Shown: piece by piece, positions 1 to 7,548 of the stretch
How the letters are laid out: every line of letters begins with the position of its first letter
How positions within the stretch are numbered: position 1 is the first letter of the stretch
Assembly: GCA_019416285.1 (NCBI GenBank)
Contig: DXXM01000046.1
Coordinates: 1 to 20,959 of the forward strand
Direction: 5' to 3'
Origin: Bacteroidales bacterium
GTDB taxonomy: Bacteria; Bacteroidota; Bacteroidia; Bacteroidales; Muribaculaceae
DNA: 20,959 bases
Made by a program: the position numbers and the translations under genes
Notes under the pieces: model-generated
What the model saw: the letters and a program-made list of their open reading frames with translations, nothing else
Databases searched by the model: none
What the model was told of the DNA's origin: nothing

Positions 1-4
1 AGTG

Positions 5-36
5 CAAAGGTAGTCACTTTCTATATTCCCTCCAAA
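5..36 (-). promoter_or_regulatory. Leftward Bacteroidetes promoter for a gene beyond the left edge
   Basis: On the minus strand TTTG (36 to 33) is followed after 20 bases by TACCTTTG (12 to 5). This matches the Bacteroidetes primary sigma factor consensus, a -33 TTTG and -7 TAnnTTTG. Transcription would begin at about the window edge and run leftward, so the gene it serves is not visible. It lies just downstream of the GH95 gene on the same strand, which suggests the GH95 transcript and the next gene are separate units. I see no convincing terminator between them. Confidence 0.7.
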
Positions 37-99
37 TATTTCAGAGCGTTTTAACAGAAATTTAACAGTTAAGACGTGGACAATATCAATTTTTGGCCG

Positions 100-2508
100 T
101 TATAGCACCTTTTTGCTCTCTCCGGGCTTCAGATTGACCTTTACAGTTTCACCTCCGGGTATGATGACATCAGTGGTGCCTCCGCGCTCAGATGACACGA
201 CAAGTGATGCAATTATTCTGTCTGTCCACTCCATATCCACTGTAAAACCTCCGCGCGCACGCAGACCGCTCACCTTTCCGGAGGGCCATTCTGCGGGAAG
301 CGACGGAAGAATCATGATAGATTCGGGAATAGATTGCAACAACATTTCGGCCACACCTGCAGTCCCGCCGAAATTTCCGTCAATCTGAAACGGCGCATGG
401 GCATCGAGGAGATTCGGGTAGGTTCCTCCCCCGCTGCGCTTGTCGGAACCCTTGTAGTTGTCGGGACTCACATATTTCAGCAGTCGGCGATACATTCTGT
501 AGGCACCCTCGCTGTCACGCAGACGCGACAGCAGATTGACACGCCAGCCGGTGCTCCAGCCTGTGGTATTATCCCCTTTTATATCTAATGTACGCGCGGC
601 CGCACGCGCAAGCTCCGGAGTCGAGTCGACCGAGAGATGGCGTCCGGGGAATAGACCGTAGAGGTGTGACTGATGGCGATGCTGCGGATCGCGGTCGGCC
701 CAGTCGCAATACCATTCAAGCAGGGCACCGTTGCTTCCGGTCTTATAGGGATGCAGACGCTGGAGCACGGAGTCAACCTCAGCACGGAATCCGGCGTCGA
801 CATCGAGTTCGGCCGCTGCGTCGCGGGCATCGGCGAGACACTGGCGTATCATGGCAAGGTCAGCCGCACCGCCGAAGAATGTGGCGCCGGTGTAACCCTC
901 GGGAGTCACATAGTTGTTTTCGGGCGAGGTACAGGGCGAGGTGATGAGTTCGCCGTCCTTCTCCGTGAGCCATCCGAGGCAGAACTCGGCCGCGCCTTTC
1001 AGGACGGGGTAATACTGAGCGAGTACCGTCTTATCCTTATTAAAGAGGTAATGCTCCCAGATATGGCTCGCGAGCCATGCGCCGCCCATGTTCCAGTTGG
1101 CCCACGTCGGGTCGCCGTCGTTGAGTCCCACAGGATTTGTCATGGCCCATATATCTGAGTTGTGGCCGAGACACCAGCCGCGGTCCACACCGTAATAATG
1201 TTTCGCAGTCGCCGCGCCCCCCTTCGACAGATTGGCAATCCAGGGAAGGAGCGCAGTGGCGTGGAGCTCGCCGAGGCCTGTCACCTCAGCCGGCCAGTAG
1301 TTTTCCTCCACATTTATATTAGTGGTGTAGTTGCTGCTCCATGGCGGGAGGAGATACTCGTTCCATAGGCCCTGGAGATTCGCGGGCACGCCCTGAGTGC
1401 GCGAGCATGCTATGAGCAGGTAGCGGCCATACTGAAAATAGAGTTCCTCGAGGTCGGGATTGATTTCGTGAAGGTCGGTATAGCGTTTGAGCTGCACGTC
1501 GGTGGGTAATTTCGCTATGGAGTCGGGAGTCGAACCGAGGTCGAGTTCCACACGGCCGAACAGACGGCGGTAGTCGGCGAGATGGTCGGCGAGCAGGCTG
1601 TCGAATCCCTTGGCGGCCGCACGGTCGATGCGTTTCTGAGCCAGTCCGGTGTAGTCACGCCCGTTTTTGGCCGGGTCGCGGTCGAAGCCATTGAAACTCG
1701 TGACGTTTGTGACGAGCAGCGTCACGTCTTTCACATCCTTCAGCTCCAGCGAGCCGTCGGCGTTGGCCGCCACGGAGCCGTCGGCAGGAATGGCCTTGAC
1801 TATCGTGCAGAATCTCGTGCCGCGCTCGGGGTCATACTTGAGTTTTTCGTCAAATGACGTGTAGCCCGGTAGCGAGAGATAGGCCGCATGACCGGTCGAG
1901 CGCATTTCGCCGTCGGGAGTGGATTTCAGCTCATGCGGGAGCTGTGAGTCGAGTCTGAGGGTGGCGTTGAGTGGTTTCCGGCTCTTGATGCTGACCACAA
2001 TCACCGAGTCGGGAGCCGAGGCGAAGTAGACTGTCCCCTGACCTCCCTCCCCCTCGCGGAATCCGCGGAAGGCGATGGCGTCGGAAATGTCGAGCGCACG
2101 GACATAATTGCTGACGGCGCTGCTGTCGGTATTGTGGTAGTCGATGGCCAGCGAACCGAGAGGCTGGTAGTTTTCGCTGTAGTGTCCCTGCACCTTGTGC
2201 TGCAATGAATCTGCCGCGCGATAGTCACCGCGGTCAAGTGCTGCACGTATTTCGGGGATAGCCTTGTAAGCGTCGGGGGTGGTCACACCTTTCTCCGGTT
2301 CGCCGGTCCAGAGGGTGATGTCGTTGAGCGACATTCGGTCCTGCACGGTGCCTCCGTAGAGAATGGCGCCGATATTGCCGTTGCCGATTACGAGAGCCTC
2401 TTCGAAAAACTCGGCCGGACGGTCGTAGTGGAGGCGGAGAGGTGTTTTCTCTGCTGCTGAAAGCCCTGCGGCAAGCCCGAGGGCAAGAGGGAGAAGAAGA
2501 TTTTTCAT
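100..2508 (-). CDS. Exported GH95 family alpha-L-fucosidase
   Basis: Glycoside hydrolase of family 95, which removes alpha-1,2-linked L-fucose (some members act on L-galactose) from host glycans, milk oligosaccharides or plant xyloglucan by an inverting mechanism. Its 802 residues are typical of the family. The first ~19 residues form a signal peptide ending near SAA, so it acts in the periplasm or at the cell surface. The N-terminal domain has the family pattern ALVIGNGNIGAILYGG and LNDITLWTG (38-68). The catalytic barrel has QGLWN, then NIN (Asn397, Asn399) before NYWPAE, TSPEN with the likely general acid Glu530, HRHQSHLYGLFPG (610-622), and FQIDGNFGG with Asp710. These correspond to the Asn/Asn/Glu/Asp catalytic set described for the Bifidobacterium GH95 enzyme AfcA. 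No SusC/SusD partners are visible. It follows ychF but is cut off from it by a terminator, and no clear promoter is seen in the 110-base gap. Start: ATG directly before the signal peptide. Confidence 0.93.
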   Translation of the reverse strand: MKNLLLPLALGLAAGLSAAEKTPLRLHYDRPAEFFEEALVIGNGNIGAILYGGTVQDRMSLNDITLWTGEPEKGVTTPDAYKAIPEIRAALDRGDYRAADSLQHKVQGHYSENYQPLGSLAIDYHNTDSSAVSNYVRALDISDAIAFRGFREGEGGQGTVYFASAPDSVIVVSIKSRKPLNATLRLDSQLPHELKSTPDGEMRSTGHAAYLSLPGYTSFDEKLKYDPERGTRFCTIVKAIPADGSVAANADGSLELKDVKDVTLLVTNVTSFNGFDRDPAKNGRDYTGLAQKRIDRAAAKGFDSLLADHLADYRRLFGRVELDLGSTPDSIAKLPTDVQLKRYTDLHEINPDLEELYFQYGRYLLIACSRTQGVPANLQGLWNEYLLPPWSSNYTTNINVEENYWPAEVTGLGELHATALLPWIANLSKGGAATAKHYYGVDRGWCLGHNSDIWAMTNPVGLNDGDPTWANWNMGGAWLASHIWEHYLFNKDKTVLAQYYPVLKGAAEFCLGWLTEKDGELITSPCTSPENNYVTPEGYTGATFFGGAADLAMIRQCLADARDAAAELDVDAGFRAEVDSVLQRLHPYKTGSNGALLEWYCDWADRDPQHRHQSHLYGLFPGRHLSVDSTPELARAAARTLDIKGDNTTGWSTGWRVNLLSRLRDSEGAYRMYRRLLKYVSPDNYKGSDKRSGGGTYPNLLDAHAPFQIDGNFGGTAGVAEMLLQSIPESIMILPSLPAEWPSGKVSGLRARGGFTVDMEWTDRIIASLVVSSERGGTTDVIIPGGETVKVNLKPGESKKVL

Positions 2509-2551
2509 GGTCAGCTTATGAATGTTGTCGGTTTTATGTCAGAGATTGTGG

Positions 2552-2597
2552 AAAAAGCCCGGCCGGAGGCTCCTTATCACCTGTCCGACCGGGCCTT
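2552..2597 (-). terminator. Intrinsic terminator downstream of ychF
   Basis: The arms at 2557-2567 and 2584-2594 form an 11-bp GC-rich stem with a 16-base loop. The one mismatch on the plus strand (C2563/A2588) is a G-U wobble in minus-strand RNA. The stem can be extended to 2554/2597 the same way. In minus-strand RNA the stem is followed by five Us. Wobbles and U-tract both assign it to the leftward ychF transcript, 23 bases after the ychF stop. Confidence 0.85.
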
Positions 2598-2619
2598 GTA
2601 TGTTATCTACGGTTGGGCA

Positions 2620-3723
2620 TCACACGTTGAAGAGGAAGTGCATGATGTCGCCGTCCTGTGTCACATAGTTTTTGCCTTCGATAGCCATCTTTCCGGCCTC
2701 ACGCACGGCGCTCTCGCTTCCGAGAGCCACGAAATCGTCATATTTGATGACCTCGGCGCGGATGAAGCCCTTCTCGAAGTCGGTGTGGATTACTCCGGCA
2801 CACTGCGGAGCCTTGCTACCCTTCATGAAAGTCCATGCGCGAACCTCGTCGGCACCAGCGGTGAAAAATGTCTGAAGATTGAGCAGAGCGTAGGCCGCAC
2901 GGATAAGACGTGCCACACCCGATTCCTCAAGACCGATTTCGGCAAGAAATTCCTGACGCTCCTCGAAGGTGTCGAGCTCTGCGATTTCGCTCTCGGTCTG
3001 CGCGGCCACTATGAGAAGCTGCGCATCCTCGTCCTTGATGGCCTCGCGCACGGCGTCTACATACTTGTTGCCATTCACAGCCGAAGCGTCGTCGACGTTG
3101 CAGACATACATCACCGGCTTGCTGGTGAGGAGGAAAAGGTCGTGGGCAAACTTCTGCTCGTCCACAGTCTCGAGCTCGACCACACGCGCGGGCTTGCCCT
3201 GTTCGAGAGCCTCCTGATATTTTTTCAGCACCTCATACTGCATCTTAGCCACCTTGTCGCCGCCGGTCTGAGCCTGTTTCTGAGTCTTGGCGATACGGCT
3301 CTCGATAGTTTCGAGGTCTTTCAACTGTAGCTCGTAGTCGATGATTTCCTTGTCGCGGACAGGATCCACAGTGTTGTGTACGTGTGTCACGTTGTCGTCG
3401 TCGAAGCAGCGGAGCACGTGGAGTATGGCATCCGTCTCGCGGATATTTGCGAGAAACTTGTTGCCGAGACCCTCACCCTTGCTCGCGCCCTGCACGAGAC
3501 CGGCGATATCGACAATCTCGACCGTCGCGGGCACCACGCTGCTGGGCTGACACATCTCCACGAGCTTGTTGAGACGTGCGTCAGGGACAGTGATTACACC
3601 CACATTGGGCTCGATGGTGCAGAAAGGGAAATTGGCCGACTGAGCCTTCGCGTTGGAGAGACAATTGAAAAGTGTCGACTTGCCAACGTTGGGGAGGCCG
3701 ACTATGCCGCATTGAAGTGCCAT
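2620..3723 (-). CDS. ychF: Redox-regulated ribosome-associated ATPase YchF (Obg-like ATPase)
   Basis: Universal cytosolic P-loop ATPase of the TRAFAC/Obg group. It binds ribosomes and is linked to translation-initiation fidelity and oxidative-stress responses. The 367 residues match the usual length (about 363-367). Seen in order: the P-loop GLPNVGKS (9-16), the switch region around FCTIEPNVG (34-42), the G3 motif DIAGL (72-76), a coiled-coil insertion (about 130-185), the nucleotide-base motif position NVDD (209-212), and a C-terminal TGS-type domain ending YVTQDGDIMHFLFNV. Most YchF proteins have NxxE in place of the GTPase NKxD, giving ATP preference. Here the last residue is Asp, a conservative change. 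The gene has its own promoter (3771-3778) and terminator (2552-2597), so it is probably monocistronic. The start is ATG, matching the conserved N-terminus. Confidence 0.97.
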   Translation of the reverse strand: MALQCGIVGLPNVGKSTLFNCLSNAKAQSANFPFCTIEPNVGVITVPDARLNKLVEMCQPSSVVPATVEIVDIAGLVQGASKGEGLGNKFLANIRETDAILHVLRCFDDDNVTHVHNTVDPVRDKEIIDYELQLKDLETIESRIAKTQKQAQTGGDKVAKMQYEVLKKYQEALEQGKPARVVELETVDEQKFAHDLFLLTSKPVMYVCNVDDASAVNGNKYVDAVREAIKDEDAQLLIVAAQTESEIAELDTFEERQEFLAEIGLEESGVARLIRAAYALLNLQTFFTAGADEVRAWTFMKGSKAPQCAGVIHTDFEKGFIRAEVIKYDDFVALGSESAVREAGKMAIEGKNYVTQDGDIMHFLFNV

Positions 3724-3770
3724 TTTATATTGCTGATGATAAGATTAGTTATAATTCGTATTCAGGATTG

Positions 3771-3778
3771 CAAAGGTA
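3771..3778 (-). promoter_or_regulatory. -7 box of the ychF promoter
   Basis: TACCTTTG on the minus strand matches TAnnTTTG and is identical to the -7 box at 5-12. The predicted transcript starts near 3764, giving a leader of about 40 bases. The -33 region is a very A/T-rich stretch without a TTTG at ideal spacing. The nearest TTG on the minus strand, at 3806-3804, is 25 bases away. Confidence 0.6.
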
Positions 3779-3833
3779 GTGATTTTTAAGAAAATAAAAA
3801 AATCAATCGCCACAAGCCGCCCATCCAGGGATT

Positions 3834-4391
3834 TCACCCCTCAATCACACATTCCTTTATGCAGCCGAACTGCGGATGAGAGTGCAGGAAAAGCAGCGTA
3901 GCCAGAGAGCGGATTGATTCCTCGGATGACACTGAGGATTCAATAATTTCTGATTGCTCTGATTGCCCAGATTCCTCTGATGTCTCTGATTCCTCTGATG
4001 TCTCTGATTCTTTTGCCTCCCTCAAATCAACCACCACATCAACCCCACCCCACCTGTCTGTGAGGTCATCAATCACGGCCAGGCGTTTAGCCTCGATTGC
4101 AGGGTCAAAGGGATAGTATCTGCATCCGGTCGACTGGGCTAAGGGCGTGAATGATTTCGAATCCGGACTGCATAGCGCCACCCGACACTCCACATCACGA
4201 AACATTCGGGCAAGCACCTCCACTAACCGCACGTCGCCGCCGAGCAACACCACTCTCAGCTGCGGAAACGCCATCACAAAATCGCCCGGATTTCTCAAAG
4301 GCGCCGACGTCACATGTACCGCACGCGTTTTCGGTGCGAGTTTTCCCGCGCGGTAATCCTCCATCTGCTTTTCAAGATAATTGTCTGCCAT
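3834..4391 (-). CDS. Hypothetical Rossmann-like protein with Ser/Glu repeat tract
   Basis: Cytoplasmic protein of 185 residues, function unknown. The opening MADNYLEKQMEDYRAGKL resembles the N-terminal tail I associate with a set of Bacteroidales short-chain-dehydrogenase-like proteins (recollection, not checked). Residues about 45-90 (RVVLLGGDVRLVEVLARMF, CRVALCSPD) look like a beta-alpha-beta nucleotide-binding unit. However, no complete glycine-rich TGxxxGIG motif and no YxxxK catalytic pair is present, so enzymatic activity is doubtful. Residues about 125-160 are a Ser/Glu/Thr-rich tract encoded by imperfect repeats, including two perfect 18-bp units. A short hydrophobic C-terminus follows. 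It starts 26 bases after the stop of the exported protein upstream and is probably co-transcribed with it. The tract may be a linker inside an eroded dehydrogenase fold. Confidence 0.72.
   Translation of the reverse strand: MADNYLEKQMEDYRAGKLAPKTRAVHVTSAPLRNPGDFVMAFPQLRVVLLGGDVRLVEVLARMFRDVECRVALCSPDSKSFTPLAQSTGCRYYPFDPAIEAKRLAVIDDLTDRWGGVDVVVDLREAKESETSEESETSEESGQSEQSEIIESSVSSEESIRSLATLLFLHSHPQFGCIKECVIEG
3970..4005. repeat. Two perfect 18-bp tandem units coding for ETSEES
   Basis: Positions 3970-3987 and 3988-4005 are identical 18-mers. They lie within a longer degenerate GATT/TCTGAT-rich stretch (about 3915-4015) inside the Rossmann-like gene. The unit length is a multiple of three, so copy-number change would keep the reading frame. 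On the minus strand each unit adds six residues of the type E-T-S-E-E-S. Confidence 0.85.
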
Positions 4392-4417
4392 ATTTCAATC
4401 TATTTATTAGCTGTTAC

Positions 4418-5527
4418 CTACATTCCGCGTGAGGGAAATGCGCTGTTGTTCCGCTTTGGCTGAGTGCCCGACTTAAGGAAATCTTTCAGACCACCACCGG
4501 ATTTCTTCTCCGACCGATCCTTCATCAGAGCATATTTCTCGTTAGGCTTGGCACCGGCGCGCAGTCCGCGGTGGTCGATGCTGTTGACCCTCTCCACAAT
4601 CTTGCGGATTTCAGGAAGCAGTTCCGGCACGTCAGTCGAAGCCAGAATACCGATTTCATCGGCTCTCGGCGCCTCCTTGTGCCACTTGCGCGCATCCGAG
4701 AGGCTCATATATTTTCTGTCGGTAATATAAATCTCGGCACAGGTGCTCACGTCAAACTCCCCTGCATGAAGAAAACGCGGCAGGTCACGCCCGCGCCCAT
4801 TTGATTCTATCTCAATCGTGACACGCGAGATATTGTCGGCAAGCAGCAGCCCCCCGCTGATGTCGGTGAAGTCATAGCGGAGTCTGAATTTTTCAAAATC
4901 TACCTTGCCACACATATACACTCCGAAATCCGAAAGCCATTTCCCGGCCGTCGAATCCCTCCGGATGTCAGTCTCAAACGTCGCGCGGCCCCCTTCTTTC
5001 TGCCACACGGCCACGGGACCATATCTGTCGGCCATGACAGTGTCGCAACCCGCAGCCACGTCGTTCAACCGCAACGGCATTTCAATCCGGTCGGTTATCC
5101 CCACCCAGTCGGCCCACGAGAAATATTGTCCGAAATAGTTGCTCACACTGTCGAGCCCATAGGCATCTGTGAAGTGGTAATACGACTTTGAGGCGAGCAC
5201 TCTCGGCTGCGTCCAGCCTTTGAACTTCTTTGCCGCCTTCACTGTCGGAATCATGAAATCGACAGTCTTTTCCCGGAAGAGAAAAACCGTGTCGGCATAG
5301 GTGGTGAGCGTCGAATATTCCCTCACATAGCCCATCAGCCTCAGCACCTGGCGTTTCTTAGGGTTCACAACCACTTCCGGCAGGCTGTAGGCTCGCTCCA
5401 CGTCCGTAAAATCCGCCGCGTGAGTCCGGCCTTCAGTCGGCGCAACGGTGCCGTGTCCCTCCGCGTGCCCGGAAAGAATGAGAGCGAAAAGGCAGATAAA
5501 CAGCAGAAACGTAAATCGGTGTGACAT
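4418..5527 (-). CDS. Exported hypothetical protein
   Basis: Protein of 369 residues that I cannot assign to a named family. Residues 1-23 form a clear signal peptide (hydrophobic stretch FTFLLFICLFALILSG), so it is periplasmic or envelope-associated. Shortly after comes SLPEVVVNPKKR, which resembles the start of TonB-dependent-receptor plug or carboxypeptidase-regulatory-like regions, but no plug or barrel follows. The middle is rich in aromatic residues and predicted beta structure (YFGQYFSWADWVG; FRLRYDFTDISGG). The C-terminus (about 315-369) is basic, polar and probably disordered. Start: ATG at the signal peptide. It is the first gene of a likely two-gene unit with the Rossmann-like protein 26 bases downstream. 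Upstream it diverges from the BASS transporter across a 218-base gap, in which I find no TAnnTTTG box on this strand. Confidence 0.8.
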   Translation of the reverse strand: MSHRFTFLLFICLFALILSGHAEGHGTVAPTEGRTHAADFTDVERAYSLPEVVVNPKKRQVLRLMGYVREYSTLTTYADTVFLFREKTVDFMIPTVKAAKKFKGWTQPRVLASKSYYHFTDAYGLDSVSNYFGQYFSWADWVGITDRIEMPLRLNDVAAGCDTVMADRYGPVAVWQKEGGRATFETDIRRDSTAGKWLSDFGVYMCGKVDFEKFRLRYDFTDISGGLLLADNISRVTIEIESNGRGRDLPRFLHAGEFDVSTCAEIYITDRKYMSLSDARKWHKEAPRADEIGILASTDVPELLPEIRKIVERVNSIDHRGLRAGAKPNEKYALMKDRSEKKSGGGLKDFLKSGTQPKRNNSAFPSRGM

Positions 5528-5716
5528 ATTGAGGATGAATATTATGGATTAAGACGCGCGCTACCGCCATCGAAACGCACGACCCGGTGCAAGACGCGGA
5601 CAAATTTCAGAAAATTCCTGCACTCCGGCAAAGAATTTATCTTAAATCGTGTCAACGCCATCGGCCCTGCACTCTTTTTTCAGACAAAGATGAACAAAAC
5701 ACGCGCAGGATTTTTG

Positions 5717-5724
5717 TAATTTTG
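5717..5724 (+). promoter_or_regulatory. -7 box of the BASS transporter promoter
   Basis: TAATTTTG fits TAnnTTTG. No clear TTTG lies 19-22 bases upstream. The start of transcription would be near 5731, only about 15 bases before the ATG at 5746, with AAAAGAAG (5731-5738) as a possible weak ribosome-binding sequence. The box lies inside the frame that extends upstream of the gene, which supports the later start codon. Confidence 0.6.
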
Positions 5725-5745
5725 CACGTCAAAAGAAGTATTTAT

Positions 5746-6657
5746 ATGAAAATGTCAGTTCTGCGCCAACGACTGAAACCGTGGATGCTCCCCATAGCCA
5801 TGGCTGCCGGAATGGTATTCCACGATTTCATGGGCCGCATCGAATTTCTTGCCCCCTACCTCATCTTCATCATGCTTTTTATCACATTCTGCCGTGTTAA
5901 GCCGAAGGAATTTCGTGTCACCTCCCTCTCCTGGGGCCTCCTCACCGTGCAGATTGTGGGCGCCATCGCCGTCTATTTCTGTCTCCTCCCGCTTAGCCCC
6001 GACATAGCGCAGGGCACATTCATCTGCGTTTTCTGCCCCACGGCCACAGCCGCACCTGTCATCACCGGCATGTTGGGAGGAAGTGTTCCCCGTCTCGCCA
6101 CCTTCTCTATCATCTCCAATATCACCGTGGCCATTCTCGCCCCCATCCTCTTCACTCTCATGGGCTCCGACGCCGGCATACCCTTCATGGACGCTCTGAT
6201 TACGATTTCAGCCAAAGTGATGCCCCTCATCATACTCCCCCTCGTTCTCGCGCTCCTCGCGCTGCGTTTCACTCCAAAACTCCACAAGGCCGTGGCCGAG
6301 CGCCAGTCGGTATCGTTCTACATCTGGGCCGTCTCGCTGTTCATCGTCGTGGGCCGCGCCGTCAGCTTCGTGATGGACGAACCGGCCGAAGCGGTTCCCG
6401 AGATGATACTCCTCGCCATCTTCTCCGGTGTGGTGTGTTGCGGACAGTTCTGGATAGGCCGCAAAATCGGACGGCGCTGCGGCGACAAGATAGCCGGTGC
6501 ACAAGGCCTCGGACAGAAAAACACCGTGCTCGCAATATGGATGGCCCTCACATATCTCCACCCCATAGCCTCCGTAGCCCCCGCCGCCTACGTCGCCTGG
6601 CAAAACACCATCAACTCCGCCCAGCTTTACTTCAAAGCCAAACACGGAGGCATCTGA
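5746..6657 (+). CDS. BASS-family (bile acid:sodium symporter-like) transporter
   Basis: Integral inner-membrane protein of 303 residues with about nine to ten hydrophobic segments, in the bile acid/sodium symporter superfamily (BASS; includes pantothenate and keto-acid transporters as well as bile-acid carriers). Seen: the FLAPYLIFIMLFITFCRV helix near the N-terminus, CVFCPTATAAPVITGMLGGS resembling the family's cross-over region, and KIAGAQGLGQKNTVLAIWMA, matching the second conserved region. The substrate cannot be told from sequence. The frame is open upstream to 5587, but I chose ATG 5746 for three reasons: the upstream part is basic and polar, unlike the family N-terminus; a -7 box sits at 5717-5724; and membrane-protein-like sequence begins just after MKMS. 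The Crp-type regulator follows 142 bases downstream on the same strand. Confidence 0.88.
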   Translation: MKMSVLRQRLKPWMLPIAMAAGMVFHDFMGRIEFLAPYLIFIMLFITFCRVKPKEFRVTSLSWGLLTVQIVGAIAVYFCLLPLSPDIAQGTFICVFCPTATAAPVITGMLGGSVPRLATFSIISNITVAILAPILFTLMGSDAGIPFMDALITISAKVMPLIILPLVLALLALRFTPKLHKAVAERQSVSFYIWAVSLFIVVGRAVSFVMDEPAEAVPEMILLAIFSGVVCCGQFWIGRKIGRRCGDKIAGAQGLGQKNTVLAIWMALTYLHPIASVAPAAYVAWQNTINSAQLYFKAKHGGI

Positions 6658-6799
6658 CCAAAACTCTATATTATTAGCTCAACCCAAACCCTAAACCCAA
6701 AAATGAGACGTTAAATAAAAAACTAAAATCTCCCAAATTACGTTAATATAGGACATAGATTCCCCGACGGAATCACCAACTATTTTATCTGACTGAGTT

Positions 6800-7492
6800 A
6801 TGGCACTTAACAGCATGTATGAAAACCTCATGGGCCTTCCCCTCTTCAACGGGGTAAGCTACAATCGCATCTCCGAGATAGTCGGCAACACCCGCCTTGC
6901 CTTCTCGAAATATCTGCCCGGAGAAAAGATTGTCGAGGCAGGCGATCCCTGCACCCGCATGATGTTTATTATCGGGGGAAGCGTAAAGCTTACACTACGC
7001 AACAGCACAGACCGTTTCACCGTCACCCAGACGCTTGAGGCGCCGACAGTCGTGTCGCCTGATTTCCTCTTCGGCCGAAACACTCTCTACCCTGCGGCGG
7101 TCTCGGCAATCGACACCGTCTCCATAATGCAGATTGACAAAAACGATTTCATCAATATCATCCGCTCCGACGAAGTCTGCCTTTTCAACTACCTCAACTA
7201 CATCTCCACCAACGCACAGAAAGCCATCGACGGCGTCCTGGCCCTCACCTCCGGCTCTCTTGAAGAGCGTATAGCCTTCTGGATTATAGCCCTCACGCAG
7301 CGCGACGCCAAGGAAATAGTCCTCTCATGCCGTCAGCGCGACCTCTACACCCTCTTCGGAGTGCAGCGCTCGTCGTTCATCGCCACGCTTGAGGACATGA
7401 AGGAGCGTGGACTCATCGAATACACGCCCACGGAAGTCCGCGTAAACTCCCGCAGCGATCTGCGCACCGTACTCCTCAAGACCCCCGACTGA
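6800..7492 (+). CDS. Crp/Fnr-family transcriptional regulator
   Basis: DNA-binding regulator of 230 residues. The N-terminal cupin-like sensor domain (about 15-130) has the typical FSKYLPGEKIVEAGDPCTRMMFIIGGSVKL pattern. A long dimer helix follows (about 135-165), then a winged helix-turn-helix (about 170-222: SCRQRDLYTLFGVQRSSFIATLEDMKERGLIEYTPTEVRV). The phosphate-binding-cassette equivalent reads LFGRNTLYPAAVSAI. It lacks the usual Glu and the Arg-Ser/Thr-Ala that bind the cyclic nucleotide, so cAMP is unlikely to be the ligand. There is no N-terminal cysteine cluster for an Fe-S centre either. The ATG at 6800 is preceded by an AT-rich leader without a clear TAnnTTTG box. It could regulate the BASS transporter upstream, but that rests only on adjacency. 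It converges with the lipoprotein pair. Confidence 0.92.
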   Translation: MALNSMYENLMGLPLFNGVSYNRISEIVGNTRLAFSKYLPGEKIVEAGDPCTRMMFIIGGSVKLTLRNSTDRFTVTQTLEAPTVVSPDFLFGRNTLYPAAVSAIDTVSIMQIDKNDFINIIRSDEVCLFNYLNYISTNAQKAIDGVLALTSGSLEERIAFWIIALTQRDAKEIVLSCRQRDLYTLFGVQRSSFIATLEDMKERGLIEYTPTEVRVNSRSDLRTVLLKTPD

Positions 7493-7548
7493 CACTTCCG
7501 CCATACTCCGCAGGATGCCGCTCTTCCGCGCCTGAACTCACCTTCCTC

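Noticed and set aside
47..76. Imperfect inverted repeat (CGTTTTAAC with GTTAAGACG) after the GH95 gene as a terminator
   Set aside because: AT-rich 9-bp stem whose odd pair is a wobble only on the plus strand, while GH95 is on the minus strand. No U-tract.
2518..3330. 270-codon plus-strand frame opposite ychF
   Set aside because: Antisense shadow of a universally conserved gene. It begins across the terminator region and shows no family features.
5587..5745. 53-codon N-terminal extension of the BASS transporter
   Set aside because: Basic, non-hydrophobic sequence overlapping the -7 box at 5717-5724. The family-like sequence starts at ATG 5746.
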